NCBI GenBank assembly: GCA_009760855.2
Contig: WPIO01000005.1
Location: 6,060,001-6,124,000 of the forward strand
Direction: 5' to 3'
Source of the DNA: Cristatella mucedo
Taxonomy: Eukaryota; Bryozoa; Phylactolaemata; Cristatellidae
DNA: 64,000 nucleotides
Position numbers and translations under genes: made by a program. Position 1 is the stretch's first letter, and each line of letters begins with the position of its first letter. Under the pieces are notes generated by a model, which ran no database searches, had not been told where the DNA came from, and was given only the letters and a program-made list of their open reading frames with translations. Positions 1 through 31,655 of this stretch are shown piece by piece.

Positions 1-400
1 CCAAACATGCCCCACATTGTGCTCACCACCGGCGCTCCCTTGGTGGCCACACGAGGTGTGCACAGATACACTGGCACTTAGCATGCCCTTTTCCTCATCA
101 AACTAACAGATGAAGCCCTACCAGCCGACAGCCAGCTCTCCACTGGTAAGCCATTCGGATATGAGTCTTTGTTTTGCCTTTAGGACTTCCGGACTCCAGT
201 TTGGAGCCACAGACTGCAGAATCCTTGCCCATAATTGTGCACTTTACTGTGATCGAACTCTCTGGCTCTTGGGTTTATATAATGACCTCTGGAGGGTGTA
301 CCTTCATCCCGGCTGTGCCCCTCCTTCCAGAGTTTAGGTAATGCATGTTCCATGTGAACAGCTGTAATTATGACATCGTTTTTGTTTACGAGAGTGATCA

Positions 401-590
401 TTGGGTGCGTTAGCCCAGGGCCGAAAGGCTTGCATTCGACGATCTGGGTCATTCATAGGTTTGAGTCATATTTCAGGCAATCCTTTACTTGTTGCTGCAA
501 GCGGGATGAAGCTGCTAAGGCTCTTCTACTGCTGTACATGGCTAAATGAGGCTGTTGAATCAGCTGTTTACTTTATTAAGCCTCATGTTG
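401..590 (+). mobile_element. SINE-A copy (tRNA-derived)
   Basis: Shares with other copies a B-box-like GGTTTGAGTC, CAATCCTTTACTTGTTGCTG, TAAGGCTCTTCT and the tail ATGAGGCTGTTGAATCAGCT. The tRNA head is degenerate. Confidence 0.6.
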
Positions 591-3137
591 CATCAATTCA
601 AATTACAGGCTCATGTTTGCGTACACGCTTGCCCGGAATTCTGTTCCTACTGACCCATCTCCATTCTCTCATGCTCTGCCTCTTCGATCCCTCTCTCCTC
701 CGATCTCTGTTTGTCGTTGGCAAAACAAATATTAATGAAGTAAATGATGTCAGGCACAGCTCTCCTCCTTTGCTTTGCTCAAGGCTACGTCACTCGACAA
801 TATGGTTACTGTGCTTTGTTGCATGAAGATTGCTGCGTGCAGTATACGATGCACTCGCGTACAACAGTGGCGGTAAACCGTTAATCATCGTGAGTAGTAG
901 GGATTCGACCGCGAGCCATTAAACCAAAGCAAAAAGAACAAATTCGCCCAATCAAAATAGTACCTTTCACGATGGCTTCTCCATAAACCAGTGTATAAAA
1001 CAAATCAATGGTGGGAGAATGCACTGCCGACCCTTTAAATTCATTTACAAATGTTAGATTCCCACATTTTAATCAGACCCTGGAAAAGATTGCATTGTTT
1101 GTTTGTAGGGGAGAGTACTTAAGCGTGCAGTAATGTGAAGGCTATGGTGCCCAGAACGGTATGAATTAATAACATAACGCTGTCGTCATTCGGCATGCCT
1201 AAGATCAGTGAGTTGACTACATTTGACAAAGGGCCAATGGTACGTGTTGCATCAAATGAGACTTGCAACATTACAATAGCTAAAGATTTGCAAACTGATG
1301 AGACCACGGCGAGGTACAGCCTGAAGGAGAATGCTTCGGCCCAAACCGTAGTTAAAATGCAGAGACCTGGCCACCTTTACTAAACCCGAAGCAGACTAAC
1401 AAAGAGCAAAGCTTGAGGCATCGTTGCACCCCTTCCAAGTTTTCATGCTCAAAGCGTGCAGGCTGCTACTGGGAAGCTAGTTGTTAGGGATACAATTAGG
1501 CTGCGATTAGAGGAACAAGGCTTGCTTGCTTGAATCACAAAAAGAAGCCGCTTCTTCTTTCGTCAGGCACAAATGGCTGGTTGGTAGTGGTCTAGGTGCA
1601 CAAGCACACAGGACACACGTAGATCGGAGCCAAGTCCCGTGGATTAGGGAGAGTTAAATTCACGATTTGTGGTAGCTACAAACGTATGCAGTATGTGTGT
1701 CGTTGCCCCAATGAATTATTTCATGATAATTGTCAGGAGAAGATGGCAAACTTTGACGGCAATGGGGCTATGGCCTGGGAACGCTCCTGTAGTAATGGGC
1801 TAGGCAGGCTGCATCGGATATCTGATTCAAGATCATGATGCAAGACGTTCATTTAGAGCTACTTAAGATCGTTAAAGTACCTAAGGCAGTGAGGCTTCGT
1901 GGAAATAATTTTTTTTTCCTACAGGACGATGACCCTAAGCACATGGCAGAGTTCAGTATTTTTTCTGCAGAACTTTTGGATTCGGTTTAGGCTCAATGAT
2001 GCTATGGGAGTGGCCTACTTAATCTGTCGACCTTACTCCCTTTGGTAATGGCTGTGATGAAGTTATAGGATGTGCAGAGCGCAGGGGGGTCATATGCATC
2101 TGAAGACTGTTCTCAAGTTTACAGAACGTTTGAAGAGAGATAACATTTGATGTTAGCAATGCTCAGTTTGCCTTAAGTCCTAGCCCTGCAGACAGATGAC
2201 TACTACTCTTGTGATGCAACTTCATTGTAGCATGACAAATTAATAAAATTCTACGGTTGCTTAGTTAGGCTTAGTTAGGCTATGTTAGTTAGTCTTATTT
2301 TATTTATCGTGCATGATAACAGCACTGTCCACCTTTAAAAAAAATTCAGAACCTTTACGGCCCCACGGCCATTTTAGTTGGCATCGACCACACTTTTGCG
2401 CTTCAGTGTATGTACAGTGGCATTGCCCGTGATGATGTGGACTGCAGGTGACTTGGTTTGTCTGCCAGCTGAGAAGATATGGCTTTTTTCCAGGAACTCT
2501 GTCGTGGGCCTTTAGGCACCACATCAATCTCATACAATAGACTTTCTGTCACCCCAGTGTTGCTACACACATACAAAGCATTACAGCACTGTGGGTAAGC
2601 AAATATTTCTACTTGCGACTCCCACATCAGTAATCATGCTTGACATAATTCATTAAACTTTGCAGTATGTCCTCTTCAATATACACATTACTCTATAGCA
2701 AGTTGTGTGACTAGGCATAGTCATCAGGCTGGTAGCATTGCCTGAATTAGTTGTGATAATTCAATGTGAAATATAGCTTTGGTGGTTGTTCAATCTTGTA
2801 GCCCATAGCAAGTCTTATGGGTTTGTGGCACCATAAATCTTGAGTTCCGGTTCCAGTTGGTGTGCCTTCAATGCTGGCTATTTCTAAGCTCTTCTCTTGG
2901 CTACCGTATGGGCAGTGGAAGCTGTTTAGGCTTTGAATAGGCCATACGAAAATATCCAGGGTTACATCCACTTAGTGGTGGCTTTGTGAAGTTATAGATC
3001 ATAAAGACAACAAATACATGTTCATCCTTCGAGGTTGATGCCTGACCTTGTGAATTATAGTCATGTTAATCTTTGCTAAAGTTTTATGGATTGTGGGAAG
3101 CACACTGATCAATAAAATTTTGTCTACGAGGTTTCAT
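591..3137. other. No recognised gene
   Basis: AT-leaning DNA with only short ORFs. A small tandem of GCTTAGTTAG sits near 2262-2296. No family motif was seen. Probably intron or 5' flank of the P3H gene. Confidence 0.4.
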
Positions 3138-3290
3138 AGTAGTTGGCTAAGGTGTTTGCTATCCCTGACCGAGGTCTTGGGTTCGAATTCTGCAGTGGGT
3201 GATCCTTTATTGCCAACTGCAAGAGGAGGCAGTAAAATCCGTTAAGGCTCTTCTACCGATATATATGGGCTGCTAAATCAGCTAATATTT
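3138..3290 (+). mobile_element. SINE-A copy
   Basis: GTTGGCTAAGGTGTTTGCT head, B box GGTTCGAATTC, then GTGGGTGATCCTTTATTGCC and the tail GGGCTGCTAAATCAGCTAAT. Confidence 0.65.
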
Positions 3291-4382
3291 TTTTATTGGT
3301 CAACTGGTATTTTAATTCCGTTGTGCTATACCGGCAGTCATACCTTGGCAGTTGCAGCAGCTACTGCTACTTCCATCCACTCAGTAGGTCTGTGCATACT
3401 ATTCTTGCAGGAATCTGATAAAGTGGGGATCGGTCGGTAAGAGTAATACATAGCTGTAGTTGATCTTTGTAGTTCCCACATTAGGAGCCCAAAATTGCTT
3501 ATTTCTCAAATGGGTTTGGATATTTCATTTCATTCTATTTTGCACTCAGCGAGGCATCAAGACCTGTAATGAAAGATTAGCTGCTTAATTTTTATTATTT
3601 GCGTTCTTGTCTGAATTGTTGGCACCAACCGTGTGCAGCAGGCATAGACCTCACAGAGCTACCGCCTTGCATATTGACAAGCATTATGACATTGCCTGAT
3701 TACTCACAACTGTCGCTCATCCAGCTCTCAGACATGCTGTTTGTTTAATGTCAGCATTCGTTAACTGTTTGATATGTACTGCCCGATCTCACGGTTTGTG
3801 AATCTCATGAGTTGGGTGGCACCGGTTTTGACCGGAGTTTGTATAATAGCCTGTTGATATCTTTTGAGTTAGTCATGGTACACTACTCAGCAATTGCATG
3901 TCTATGCTTTGCCGACAGCTGTCAGCTGCCTGCCACTATTAGGATGGATTTTGAGCTTTTCATTAATCGGTGCTTGTCAGTTTTAGCCAGCAGGTTTTTA
4001 TGCAATAAGCGATGAGCATTGCCTGTTTCGATATTAGGTACCTTAGGAATTTATGAGACGGATTTTACTAGTGGAAATTTACAGTAGTTAAACCATTATG
4101 ATGGCTTGGTGTAAGGTATCAGAACCTTAGGAGGCTAAGCTCGAATGATCCCTCCCACACAGAGATGTTTGCACACCGGAAAAGTCAATGGAGTCGTCAG
4201 AAAGATACTCAGTAAGCTTAGAAAATGCATGGTAATTTTGCAGAAGTACCCAATCAACGTAAAAGATCACAGAAGGGTGTGTGTGGGTCGGGTCTTGTAA
4301 GCCGAAAATGTGCTCATCCGGCCGAAATTTTCTAATGTTTGTGTGGTAAGAATTTGGCCTGTGCACTTTTAGAAGCCATAAG

Positions 4383-4515
4383 TGTGTTGGCTACCGAATG
4401 CATACCGAAAGCAGCTTAGGCTGTGAGTGCGCTCAACAAAACTCTCCTACTTAACACCCACATAGTCTTTATGACTTTGTGGAGTTACAGATGGAGATGC
4501 ATTACATTACATCGG
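4383..4515 (+). mobile_element. LINE-C 3' tail
   Basis: GGCTACCGAATGCATACCGA through GACTTTGTGGAGTTACAG and CATTACATTACAT. Nearly the same as the end of the 41045-41440 copy. Confidence 0.65.
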
Positions 4516-4537
4516 CAGTATTGCAGCCAACGTCGAG

Positions 4538-4665
4538 CCGGTGTGGCCCAGTGGTTAAGGTGCTTGCTTCAACCAAGGTCTGGCCAAGGTCGCAGGCTCG
4601 AGTCCCGTGGCATATGTGAAGCTTAAGGCGCTATATACATGAGTTATATTTATATTTTATATTAT
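4538..4665 (+). mobile_element. SINE-B copy
   Basis: A box TGGCCCAGTGGTTAAGG, the CCAAGGTCTGGCCAAGGTCG spacer, B box GGCTCGAGTCC, CATATGTGAAGC and the tail GGCGCTATATACATGAGTT. Confidence 0.72.
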
Positions 4666-6605
4666 TTAAGCACCGACTCAATGAATGTGACATGCTTTAT
4701 TAATTTTAGCCGTCAGTGCCTCCTTAAGAGTTATGCATGGAGTTGCAATTCAAAATTGAAAGTTCCAGTGTACCTAGAGTGCTTACAATCTGCTCTATAC
4801 ATACACCGTGTGAATAATCTCCATGAAGTAATGAAGTACCATTGAGAGAGGTGAACGGCCATTACTTACAACCTTGCTTGCTACCTTGATCGTGATGACC
4901 TGGCTGTTTGTCCGGGTCAAGAAGTTGGTACTCTCGTTATATGCTTCCTTTTGCATTTCGCTGCATTTGCACCTGGCTGCAAGCATGCTCAGCAAGAGTG
5001 CAGGTGAGACAGGAGCCATACTTACGGTCACGATCTGGAGCTTTTATTTTCCATGCCAAGGTCGGGCTTCTATTTTCAAACCGAATTTCGGATTTTTGAC
5101 ACAACTTGCTGTTCTTCTTTTTGCATCTTAAGTACTGAAGCTGCTGCCGTACGGGTGCTACTGTTGGATATCACGTGTATGCCAGCTACCACGTGTACAG
5201 AGAAAACACCTGTGATCGGTTTAATTATTATTTGATGCATCGACTACCTATTATTATAATGAGACGACAGTGGAGGGTCTGTTTCAAGCGGTTTTCGAAA
5301 CGACCGAAGCATGCTAACAAGCTGTGTTGAGCGAAAATATGTATCTGCAGTCGTATCAGTGGTCGAAAGATGTGCCAGATTTGCCACAGATTGTCGTTGT
5401 ATGGTTGGATCGCTGGCGTGTTAGTGCCCATTACAGCCATAGCAAGCTACATAGAAAACGTATTCATGATGTTTTGTTGTCCATTTGTGTGTCTTGAAAT
5501 CATATCACCCGTGCTTGGTACACTTGCTCGGCATCGTACTGGTCAGCTTCCCATCTGCAGGCGTAGAACCTGCTCGTAACCTATGTCAATGGCAGCTTCA
5601 GTGACTGAAACCAAAGATTCCAAGCCCTTGTTGACCGAAACAGAAATGTGTTCTCTGGCCATGCCATTGACAAGTGTGTAAGTAGTATTGAGAAGCAGCT
5701 TTAGTCCAGCTGAAGGGTGTTCACACGTCCACGACACAAATTGTGGTTTTGAGTCTTGCATTATTGCATTAAAACAATTATTAATTGCCTGCTGAAACCG
5801 GAGTGAAAGCCGCCTAGGCTTCTCTGTCATAAATAAGTTGTTGAATAATGTCATAAATTAGGCTGTTGAATTGGCATACGTTTACTTTTTACTTTAATTT
5901 TAATTTAGCACTAACTTTAGTTATTCGTGCATATAAAGGGGTAGAGTGTTGCATTGCTGAAGCTGATATAGTTAGCTAGAACGCTGATGTCTCACGTTTC
6001 TAACTTACTGCATGCATGCTGTCAGGTTTTGATGTGAGTGGTGATGTAGCTATTGAAGGGCGCGATTAGTAAGTACTGGATCTGTTGCACAATTTTTCAG
6101 TTAGAGATATCTGTCTTGGTTTTCTTTGATATTCCTGAATGAATTACAAGGCACACAGTTTGCTGACAAATGCCGTATTTAGACCTGCATGCATTCTTGA
6201 CGTAAGGCAGTCGTCAGTGGCGCCTAAAGAATTGGTTGAGAAATTAGTATGCAAAAGATATCGTTCAGTTAGACTTATGCAAAGTGCAGATTGGCTTGCT
6301 TGAATGGTCATCGAATTTCAGCCATATGCTTGAGGATTCAGAGAGCAGCACGTAGCTACTGGCAGTGTATACCGTTCCTGATTTGTCTTTGTGCCTTGTG
6401 GCAGTGTTGTCTAGCACGTGCAATAATTTGTTGACCCGTAGCACTCTATTTTGGCATGAAACTCCGAAACTATTTTTGAGCAGATTTTAAGACCTGCGAA
6501 GATGTCATGAAGGTGTTACTACGCTTCCACATTTTGTCTGGCGCTAGTAAGGGCCAGTGTGCAATCATCAGCAGCATGCTGTGTTTGTAGTCGCTGATAT
6601 TCCAG

Positions 6606-25103
<18,498 letters not shown>

Positions 25104-28100
25104 CCATCCGTTATGTGGTCGGATTCAGTAGCATTGCCGGAGGAAGCCCTCGCATTGCAGAGAGGGTGGTGTAGCTGCAACAAATGCAGTAGCAGAATGC
25201 TGTTTTTTTAGTCCTTTTTTATATCCGGGGAGTTGTGCGCTTCTCAAATGACCATCGCTCGAGCAAAGCACAGCCTAGGCCGGGCACCGTTCATTGCTGA
25301 TGCCGTGCCGAGGAGCTTTTTCTTCTTATCATTTGATGACCTTCCCATTTTGCTCCCTGTATGTCTTGCTTGCTTTTGGCCGATAATTGAGCCTACTTTA
25401 ACCCTACCTGGGCATCCGTTTGCGTACGGGTGTACCTAATGATCCACCAAAGCCCTAAGCTCAGGAATATAATGCTGGCCTGATACCGTGTGCGTCAGCT
25501 TTGTCTTTTTCGCCTCCTGTTTTTCCCGTTGTCCATCTATGGGCTGTTCTCATCCTGTCGTGCTCGTACGTCTATTCTCAAATGTCGTCAGTGCTGCTCG
25601 GAACTCACACTGAGCATGGGAGAACCAGTCAAACCCATTACTACTGCTTTACAACTGCACCCTGTTTGCCTAGGGCCTGGTTGCTAAGCTGAACACGAGT
25701 GCACTGCCAGGTCAACCACAAAGAAGGGCAAGGAAGCAAACGTCTCTTCAGGGGCTACACATTGTTAGTCAACGATGCTTTGAATACTGGTGGCTATCGT
25801 TTAAACGTAGCGTTTTCGGTCGGGGCTAATGAGGCAGCTTATCAAATCTTTTTACTTCAGCTTGTGCATAAATTTTCGGGCACAACGCAGTCTGCATGCC
25901 CACAGGAGGCAGACTTGAGGAGTAGGAATGAAAGCATATTAAATGCTGATAGTATAGTACTCCAGGTGGCTTGCTGCATTCGACCCTATAATTCAACTCT
26001 GCTTTAATAAGCTGGGATGACGAAGTAGCTGCCATGGTGGAGGCTCCCAATGATGATCAAAAATGAGACAAATAGAAAGGAAGTAGAACAATCAACTGGA
26101 GGACCGCGGTCAGCATCCCTGTGTGAGAATTGTGTGAATTATAGTCGGGGATTTCCAGCGTATCTGTCCTCGATTTTTAGGTGAAAATAATTTACCTGTA
26201 CGCAAACTGGACCGAAGGGCACGAGGATACTGCCGAAGCAATTTAATTTAGTTAATGCAGTCGATCTAAGCCTCGGCAAACCTTGAAAGTGTTGCAAATA
26301 TGCTGTTCGGCTTCTGGACTAATGTCATTCGGCCACAACCACAGTGCTCGTAACTCCTTGTCGACATTCAACAAATACCGCCCAAGCTTGACCCTTGATA
26401 TAGGGCTAGCGACTTATAGGTGGGTTGTTAGCTGGGTAGCGGGTCGGTTTCGTCAGGGTCACTAATATGATGTCCCTCTTTGGTCACCAAGCATGACCTG
26501 GTTAGTAGACGTGGATATTGTCAAATCGCATGCGGTCGGCGTTCGCGGTTTCGGAAGGGCACGAGAGCAAGCGAAAACTCAACGGTAAGCAGAAGGTATA
26601 TTAGACCGGCTGTAGTAGAGCAGTAAAACTAACACACCTGCTCGTTCTGCTCCGTACCACCATGTCGCCGCGAATTGGCAAGGCGGTCCTTAAAAATGCC
26701 GACGGTGAGGCGATGGTCACTTGCTTTCGCCGAGAAGTATTCTCTGTGCATCGTGGTCATGTCAGGACCAATCGGACTGCCGAGCTCGAGATTGAAATCA
26801 AAAGTCCGATCAACCGATCGAGGTACGTGGTACAATTAACCAGCTCTATTCAAGCACCAAAACTACATGCACTTTGGCGCAACAGTTTGGCGAGGCTTTT
26901 CGAATTCGAGGGACGGCCGACGCGTGTCCCTACACCCTTCAAAAGTTGGTCGGAAACCATGCCGCCAACAAAGGAGGCAATTAGGCAATCCTTAATGATA
27001 GTGTCGCTGCTAGAGCTTCATGGGCTCCAACTATGGGACTAGGGTTCGCCGTGAATTAATGCAAGTGCAGTTTTAACCTCAGCTGCTTTTGACTGATTAA
27101 ATGACAATACAATCTGGATTTCGTTGCTCTTCTTGCTTTCGTTGCTCAGCGACAAGTGCTGAGGCTCGTAGTGTGCTCATCGCCATCTGCAAAACGGAGA
27201 AGAGATGGACCGAGGTAAGGCCTTTGTGGAACATGACGGCCGCAGCGAAGAGGCAGCTGCCATTTTGTGGAATGGATTTTTATCTGTCAGAATGGTACGA
27301 TTCAATCACCTGAGAGCTCATGAGTGCATTAAAAAGACTAGTATCTTCATTCAGAATCATTTGGCTAGCAATAGCTTCAAGGGCTGCTAGAGAATGAGAC
27401 GGCTTGTTTCCGTTTTCGTAACTCGGGATGTATCCAGTAGCTCGGGATAAACAGCGAAAGCAAATATACCTGTGGTAGACATTTTGAGTTCGCACCGGGG
27501 GCTGGCAGCCTGATGCACTGACCAGAGCCACTTTGACTTCACGAGAAAAACGTTGTGTCTTCTATGTGGTCATTTGGGATCAACTTATGTGGTGACGTTT
27601 CCGAGTATCTACACGAGATTCCTTTATTTATGGGTCGTGCTACTTTACAGATTGGAAAATTTGTTTTTGAGCCTCGATAGGGTAATGCATTCTCACTTTT
27701 TTCACGCCTTAGATGCGTGCCGCATTCGAGAAATTCATATGTCACAAGATCTTCTGACCTTGTCCAGCTGATTCGATTGGGTAATAGCGGGTGGTGTTTG
27801 AAGGCAATTGGTTCAAATTGAGTTATGCCCCGATATGATGATGCTACATCTCAACTGCTAACTGCTCGCTGTACCTTGCTATGCTTGGCTAGTGCTTTCG
27901 CTAGCACGAATGCGAGCCCAGTGAAGCATGGAGCAACGAAACGCGCCCGAAGAAACAAATCTGTACGACGTCCACGAAGGTCAAAAGTATATTTCGAATG
28001 CCCTCTCACTCGGGCCGGCCAGCTATAACTTGCGGCTGGAGTACGACTACCTCGGCCCTTAATATACTAGATCCTCAGAGAAAACCCAAGCCATACATAC

Positions 28101-29689
28101 ATATCACAGGGCCGCGTCCTATGCAGATATCAATGGGCAGTTGCCAAAATCAAAGGCCTTCTTTCAACCAAAACAGATATTGAAGAGCTACAAAATACCC
28201 AAAGCATGAACATCAAGCCATACTTTCTACTTGAGCTTTTTTCATTTGAAATGTAAGCGATTGGCGAGAAAGATTGTTACAGAAGACGCGGAGCCATTGA
28301 CTATACGCTATTTAAGTTTTGGCTATAACATTCATAAACAATTTTCATATCTTGTATGAGCTGCTGGTAAGACAACTACGAAAGCGTACTGTCGCTTATC
28401 CATGACGCCTCCAATGCCCAGTTTTAATCAGCACCGTTAGAACACGGAGGGTGCCGGCGCTAAGCCAGCCGACACCCTCGGGGTCAGTATGTGCTAGCAG
28501 AAGTCGTCCGTACCTAAGTATGGCAACTTGGGATCGCAATGCCGAGCGTGTTTCTCGCATTTGCGTTCGTGTATGCATGGCTAAGTAGCGAAGCAGCCGG
28601 TTCGCGTATGGTACCCGACCTTTGTAGAATTGTTGCTGGCAGTGCCTGAGTGCGACTTCTTCCGATTGCCTGTCTCATAAGTAGCATCTAATCGCAGTCA
28701 AAATCCTATGTAATATCAATCAGACCTGTTGTGATATGTGTAGTTTGACAGCCGATGCCCAACACCTACAGTTTATTAAGGCGCACGGAGCCGAAGGGCG
28801 CACGGATCCCTTCGGCCCCCGCTCGACTGCCTCTCATCGACTCCTCGGCTCCCCTGGTCGACCCCGATGATTCATCGAGGACCACAACTGTGCACACACC
28901 GACCCTGATGGTGAATCCACCATCTGTCCACCAGCGGGTTACCAGCCTGTGTCCACGCCACATCACAGGCGGACTACGCTCCTAACAGCTGTTCACCAGA
29001 GGCTTATCAGAGGAGCCTGCATACCATACATACATACATACATATGAACTACAATATGTGTTGCAGATATTATACGCTAAGAGATGAGGTTTCGATGGTC
29101 AAGTGCTTTTTCGGGAATATTTTGCTTTTTAAATAGTTGCGAGCCGAAATGCGATGAGATCACAAGTAAGCGAAAAAGACATGAACGCAAAGGCATTCGT
29201 ACTGTTAATGTGCGTTATTTATTCATCTGCAAACGAGAATTTCAACAATGCCTAGCTCCAAGACGCAGATATATCTGATAAGCAGCACGAGCTTCACTGG
29301 AGCTTGAGCGATGTGCTTTAGTTTTTTAAGAGTATTTTTTGTCCTTAAACAAAGGGTCGCTTCTTTTTGTGAGACCTGGCTGCATGCAAAGAAATCTAAT
29401 TCGCATCAACACCGCGGTGAGACCGATCGAGGAATGAAGCATGAGGGTCATGGTCAGAGGTATGAGAAACTTATGAAAGACTTAGGAGCAGGAGTCCAGA
29501 GCTTTGATCAGGAATGGGCCAACCGACAGGCACCGGCTCTCCATCAACGAGCATTTCGACTTCTAGGTTCGGTCACACACTTTGCGCTTCCTTAATTCTC
29601 TCGCTCGGACTGCACGATTATAATTCTTCCCAATCAGGCTTTCTATAGTTCTACCTGGTCTTCTGACTCAAGTCGTTTAGTTATGCCTC
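25104..29689. other. P3H downstream region, no recognised gene
   Basis: P3H 3' UTR then intergenic DNA. No clear AATAAA follows the stop. A 126-codon plus ORF at 26662-27042 starts in a good context (ACCACCATGTCG) but shows no domain; it is noted as hypothetical only. Confidence 0.3.
29020..29046. repeat. (CATA)n microsatellite
   Basis: About six CATA units. Confidence 0.8.
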
Positions 29690-29770
29690 TCAACAGCCTC
29701 CTATTCTTTGGAGACCGTGTCTTCAATTCGTATGGTCTCGAAGTCTGGAACTAATCCCCGACTGAAATCA
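29690..29770 (+). mobile_element. LINE-A C-terminal relic
   Basis: CTTTGGAGACCGTGTCTTCA and GGTCTCGAAGTCTGGAACTA correspond to the [14 protein letters not shown] region. The fragment is short and frameless. Confidence 0.5.
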
Positions 29771-29804
29771 CAGTATAATCTGGCTTGATAGTTAAAAAGA
29801 AATA

Positions 29805-29965
29805 ATAATACACTTGATAAAGCGCCTTCAGATAACCCAATCTCTTTCTAGGCGCTTTGCATTTGCTGCAAAGGAAACACGATCGAATGGTGAGTGGTAT
29901 CATGCTTGATAAAAAAACATGAATAACATAGTTAGGGGTGACATGCACAGGGTCAGCATGCAAGT
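29805..29965 (-). mobile_element. LINE-A 3' end fragment
   Basis: Inverted relative to the fragment just before it. AATAATAATA tail, GATAAAGCGCCTTCAG and the 3' UTR block with GACATGCACAGGGTCAGCAT. Confidence 0.7.
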
Positions 29966-30299
29966 GTGAAGAAGCTTGAAGTTCACCTGCTCCTTACAGC
30001 ATTTGCCTGTTCATGTCTCTTGTACGGTAGATATGCTGAAATTGGGCATGCAAGCACTAATCAATTGCTATGGTTCCTTCCCAGTGAATGTATAAAGTTC
30101 CTAGACGGAGATTTAGCTATCTTTAGGTGCTACATAAATGTTTTGTTATTTCTCAGTGCTATAACAGACATTGAAGAGAAGAAAGGAGGTTCTTCTAAGT
30201 CAAATGAGGGGAAAGATCGCAGAGGTGACACACACTTTGGAGACACTGGACTATCGGCACCCAGGCGCTGGCTTGCTTGCATCCCTCTACCTACCTCAG

Positions 30300-31228
30300 A
30301 CCTCATGCTGGTACCGACTTGTGCAATCGGGCGCTTACAGCTAATGCAAAAACCTGCCTCTAGGCTTGTCTGTCATGAGCATCGCAGTTGCCATCTCACC
30401 ACTTCTCGCCGACCTGCACTGGCTTCCAGTCAAGCAACGCAACGACTTCAAGGTTTTGTCACTCACTTTCAGTTCTCTTCATTATTTGGCTCCAGCCTAC
30501 CTATCAGATCTACTCCCACACCGGGATAGCATCGTATCACCTGCTTTTCAAAATCTAATTGTTTACCTATACATCGTACACACCTTAAATCCATTGGAGA
30601 CCGTGCCTTTACTTCGTATGCTCCCAAAGTCTGGAACTCACTACCGACTTGCGATCACGATATCTCCTGACTTGACCGCATTTAAAAAAGAAATTAAAAA
30701 CGCATCATATTGTGGGTCCCTGAGATACGTCCTTTATGTGCTTTTTCGTGCTGACACTGTGCAAGTGTTGCGTGTGTCTGCGGCTTCTTCTTTTGTAATT
30801 AGCGAAGCGCCTTGACACTAATGTACATGCCTCACCTGTGGCCAATAGTTAAGCCATTGACGAAGCGAAGCGGCAGGCCACTAATGCAGGTCATGTGTCT
30901 TGTCGTCTCCTGCGATTCACCAAGCTCTCGTATATGTACGCGTTAAGAGTAGTAAGAGAGAGTTTCGTTTACCGTTCATGTATGCGCTATGTCTCCGTGA
31001 GACTTCCACTAGAACGCCGCCGCCGGAGCCACTGTTATACAACTCATGCTGCCACTAACCATACCTGCATGCTGAACCTGTGCATGTCACTCCTAACGAT
31101 GTTATTCCTATTGTTTATTGAGCATGCTACCAGTAACCATTCGATTGTGCTTGCTTTGCAGCAAATGTAAAGCACCTAGAAAGAGATTGAGTTCTCTGAG
31201 GGCGCTATATCAAATGAATTATTATTAC
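30300..31228 (+). mobile_element. LINE-A 3' third
   Basis: Starts in the codons for TCAIGRLQLMQ and runs through [20 protein letters not shown]-type frame-shifted sequence and a 3' UTR, with a local insertion around 30810-31070. It ends with AAAGCACCTAGAAAGAGATT and ATTATTATT. Confidence 0.75.
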
Positions 31229-31604
31229 AGAATTAGGAATGCCATTAGAACCGAGTGTAAACATAGGACTAATCTTAGCTTGATCTTTTGAATGCATGCG
31301 ACTCGGTCCCTACCAGGCAATTCAGGCTGCCCTAATTCATTTTGGGTACCCGAGAAAGTTAGCAATAAACATCATATCTGAATGATACAGGAAGTTTCAA
31401 ATGACATTCGTGATAGCCATTTCACAGTTCTCACGCTTGGCATAATTTCAGAGCTAATGACCTGGTAGGCTGTGCTACCTTTTCTACTCTTTGTGCTAGA
31501 TATGAGGACCTGATCCTCCGAAGCGCTGCACCTGTAGTCTTAAGAATAGTTGAGAGTCAGATCCTGTATGGGCATTCATTGATGGCGGTACTATCGTTTC
31601 CCGA

Positions 31605-31655
31605 GTACCGAACAGGTAAGCCTTGAGAGAGATTAAGTTCTCCGAGGGCGCGTTC
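31605..31655 (+). mobile_element. LINE-A/SINE-B type 3' stem-loop fragment
   Basis: AAGCCTTGAGAGAGATTAAG and TTCTCCGAGGGCGC are the shared 3' stem-loop without tail or head. Confidence 0.4.

Larger units (their letters stand above)
3291..6605. other. No recognised exon apart from mobile tails
   Basis: Apart from LINE-C and SINE-B at 4383-4665, nothing was assigned. A 103-codon minus-strand ORF at 5543-5854 has no recognised motif. I looked here for N-terminal P3H exons and found none that convinced me. Confidence 0.35.

Noticed and set aside
101-152. Small exon-like segment between CTAACAG and GTAAGC at 110-152
   Set aside because: Open in more than one frame and too short to match the missing P3H N-terminal region.
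4874-5003. Segment ending in GTGCAG|GTGAGA with phase 1, a possible partner for the 6606 P3H exon
   Set aside because: Its peptide does not resemble the expected YLQFAYY-type region of the family.
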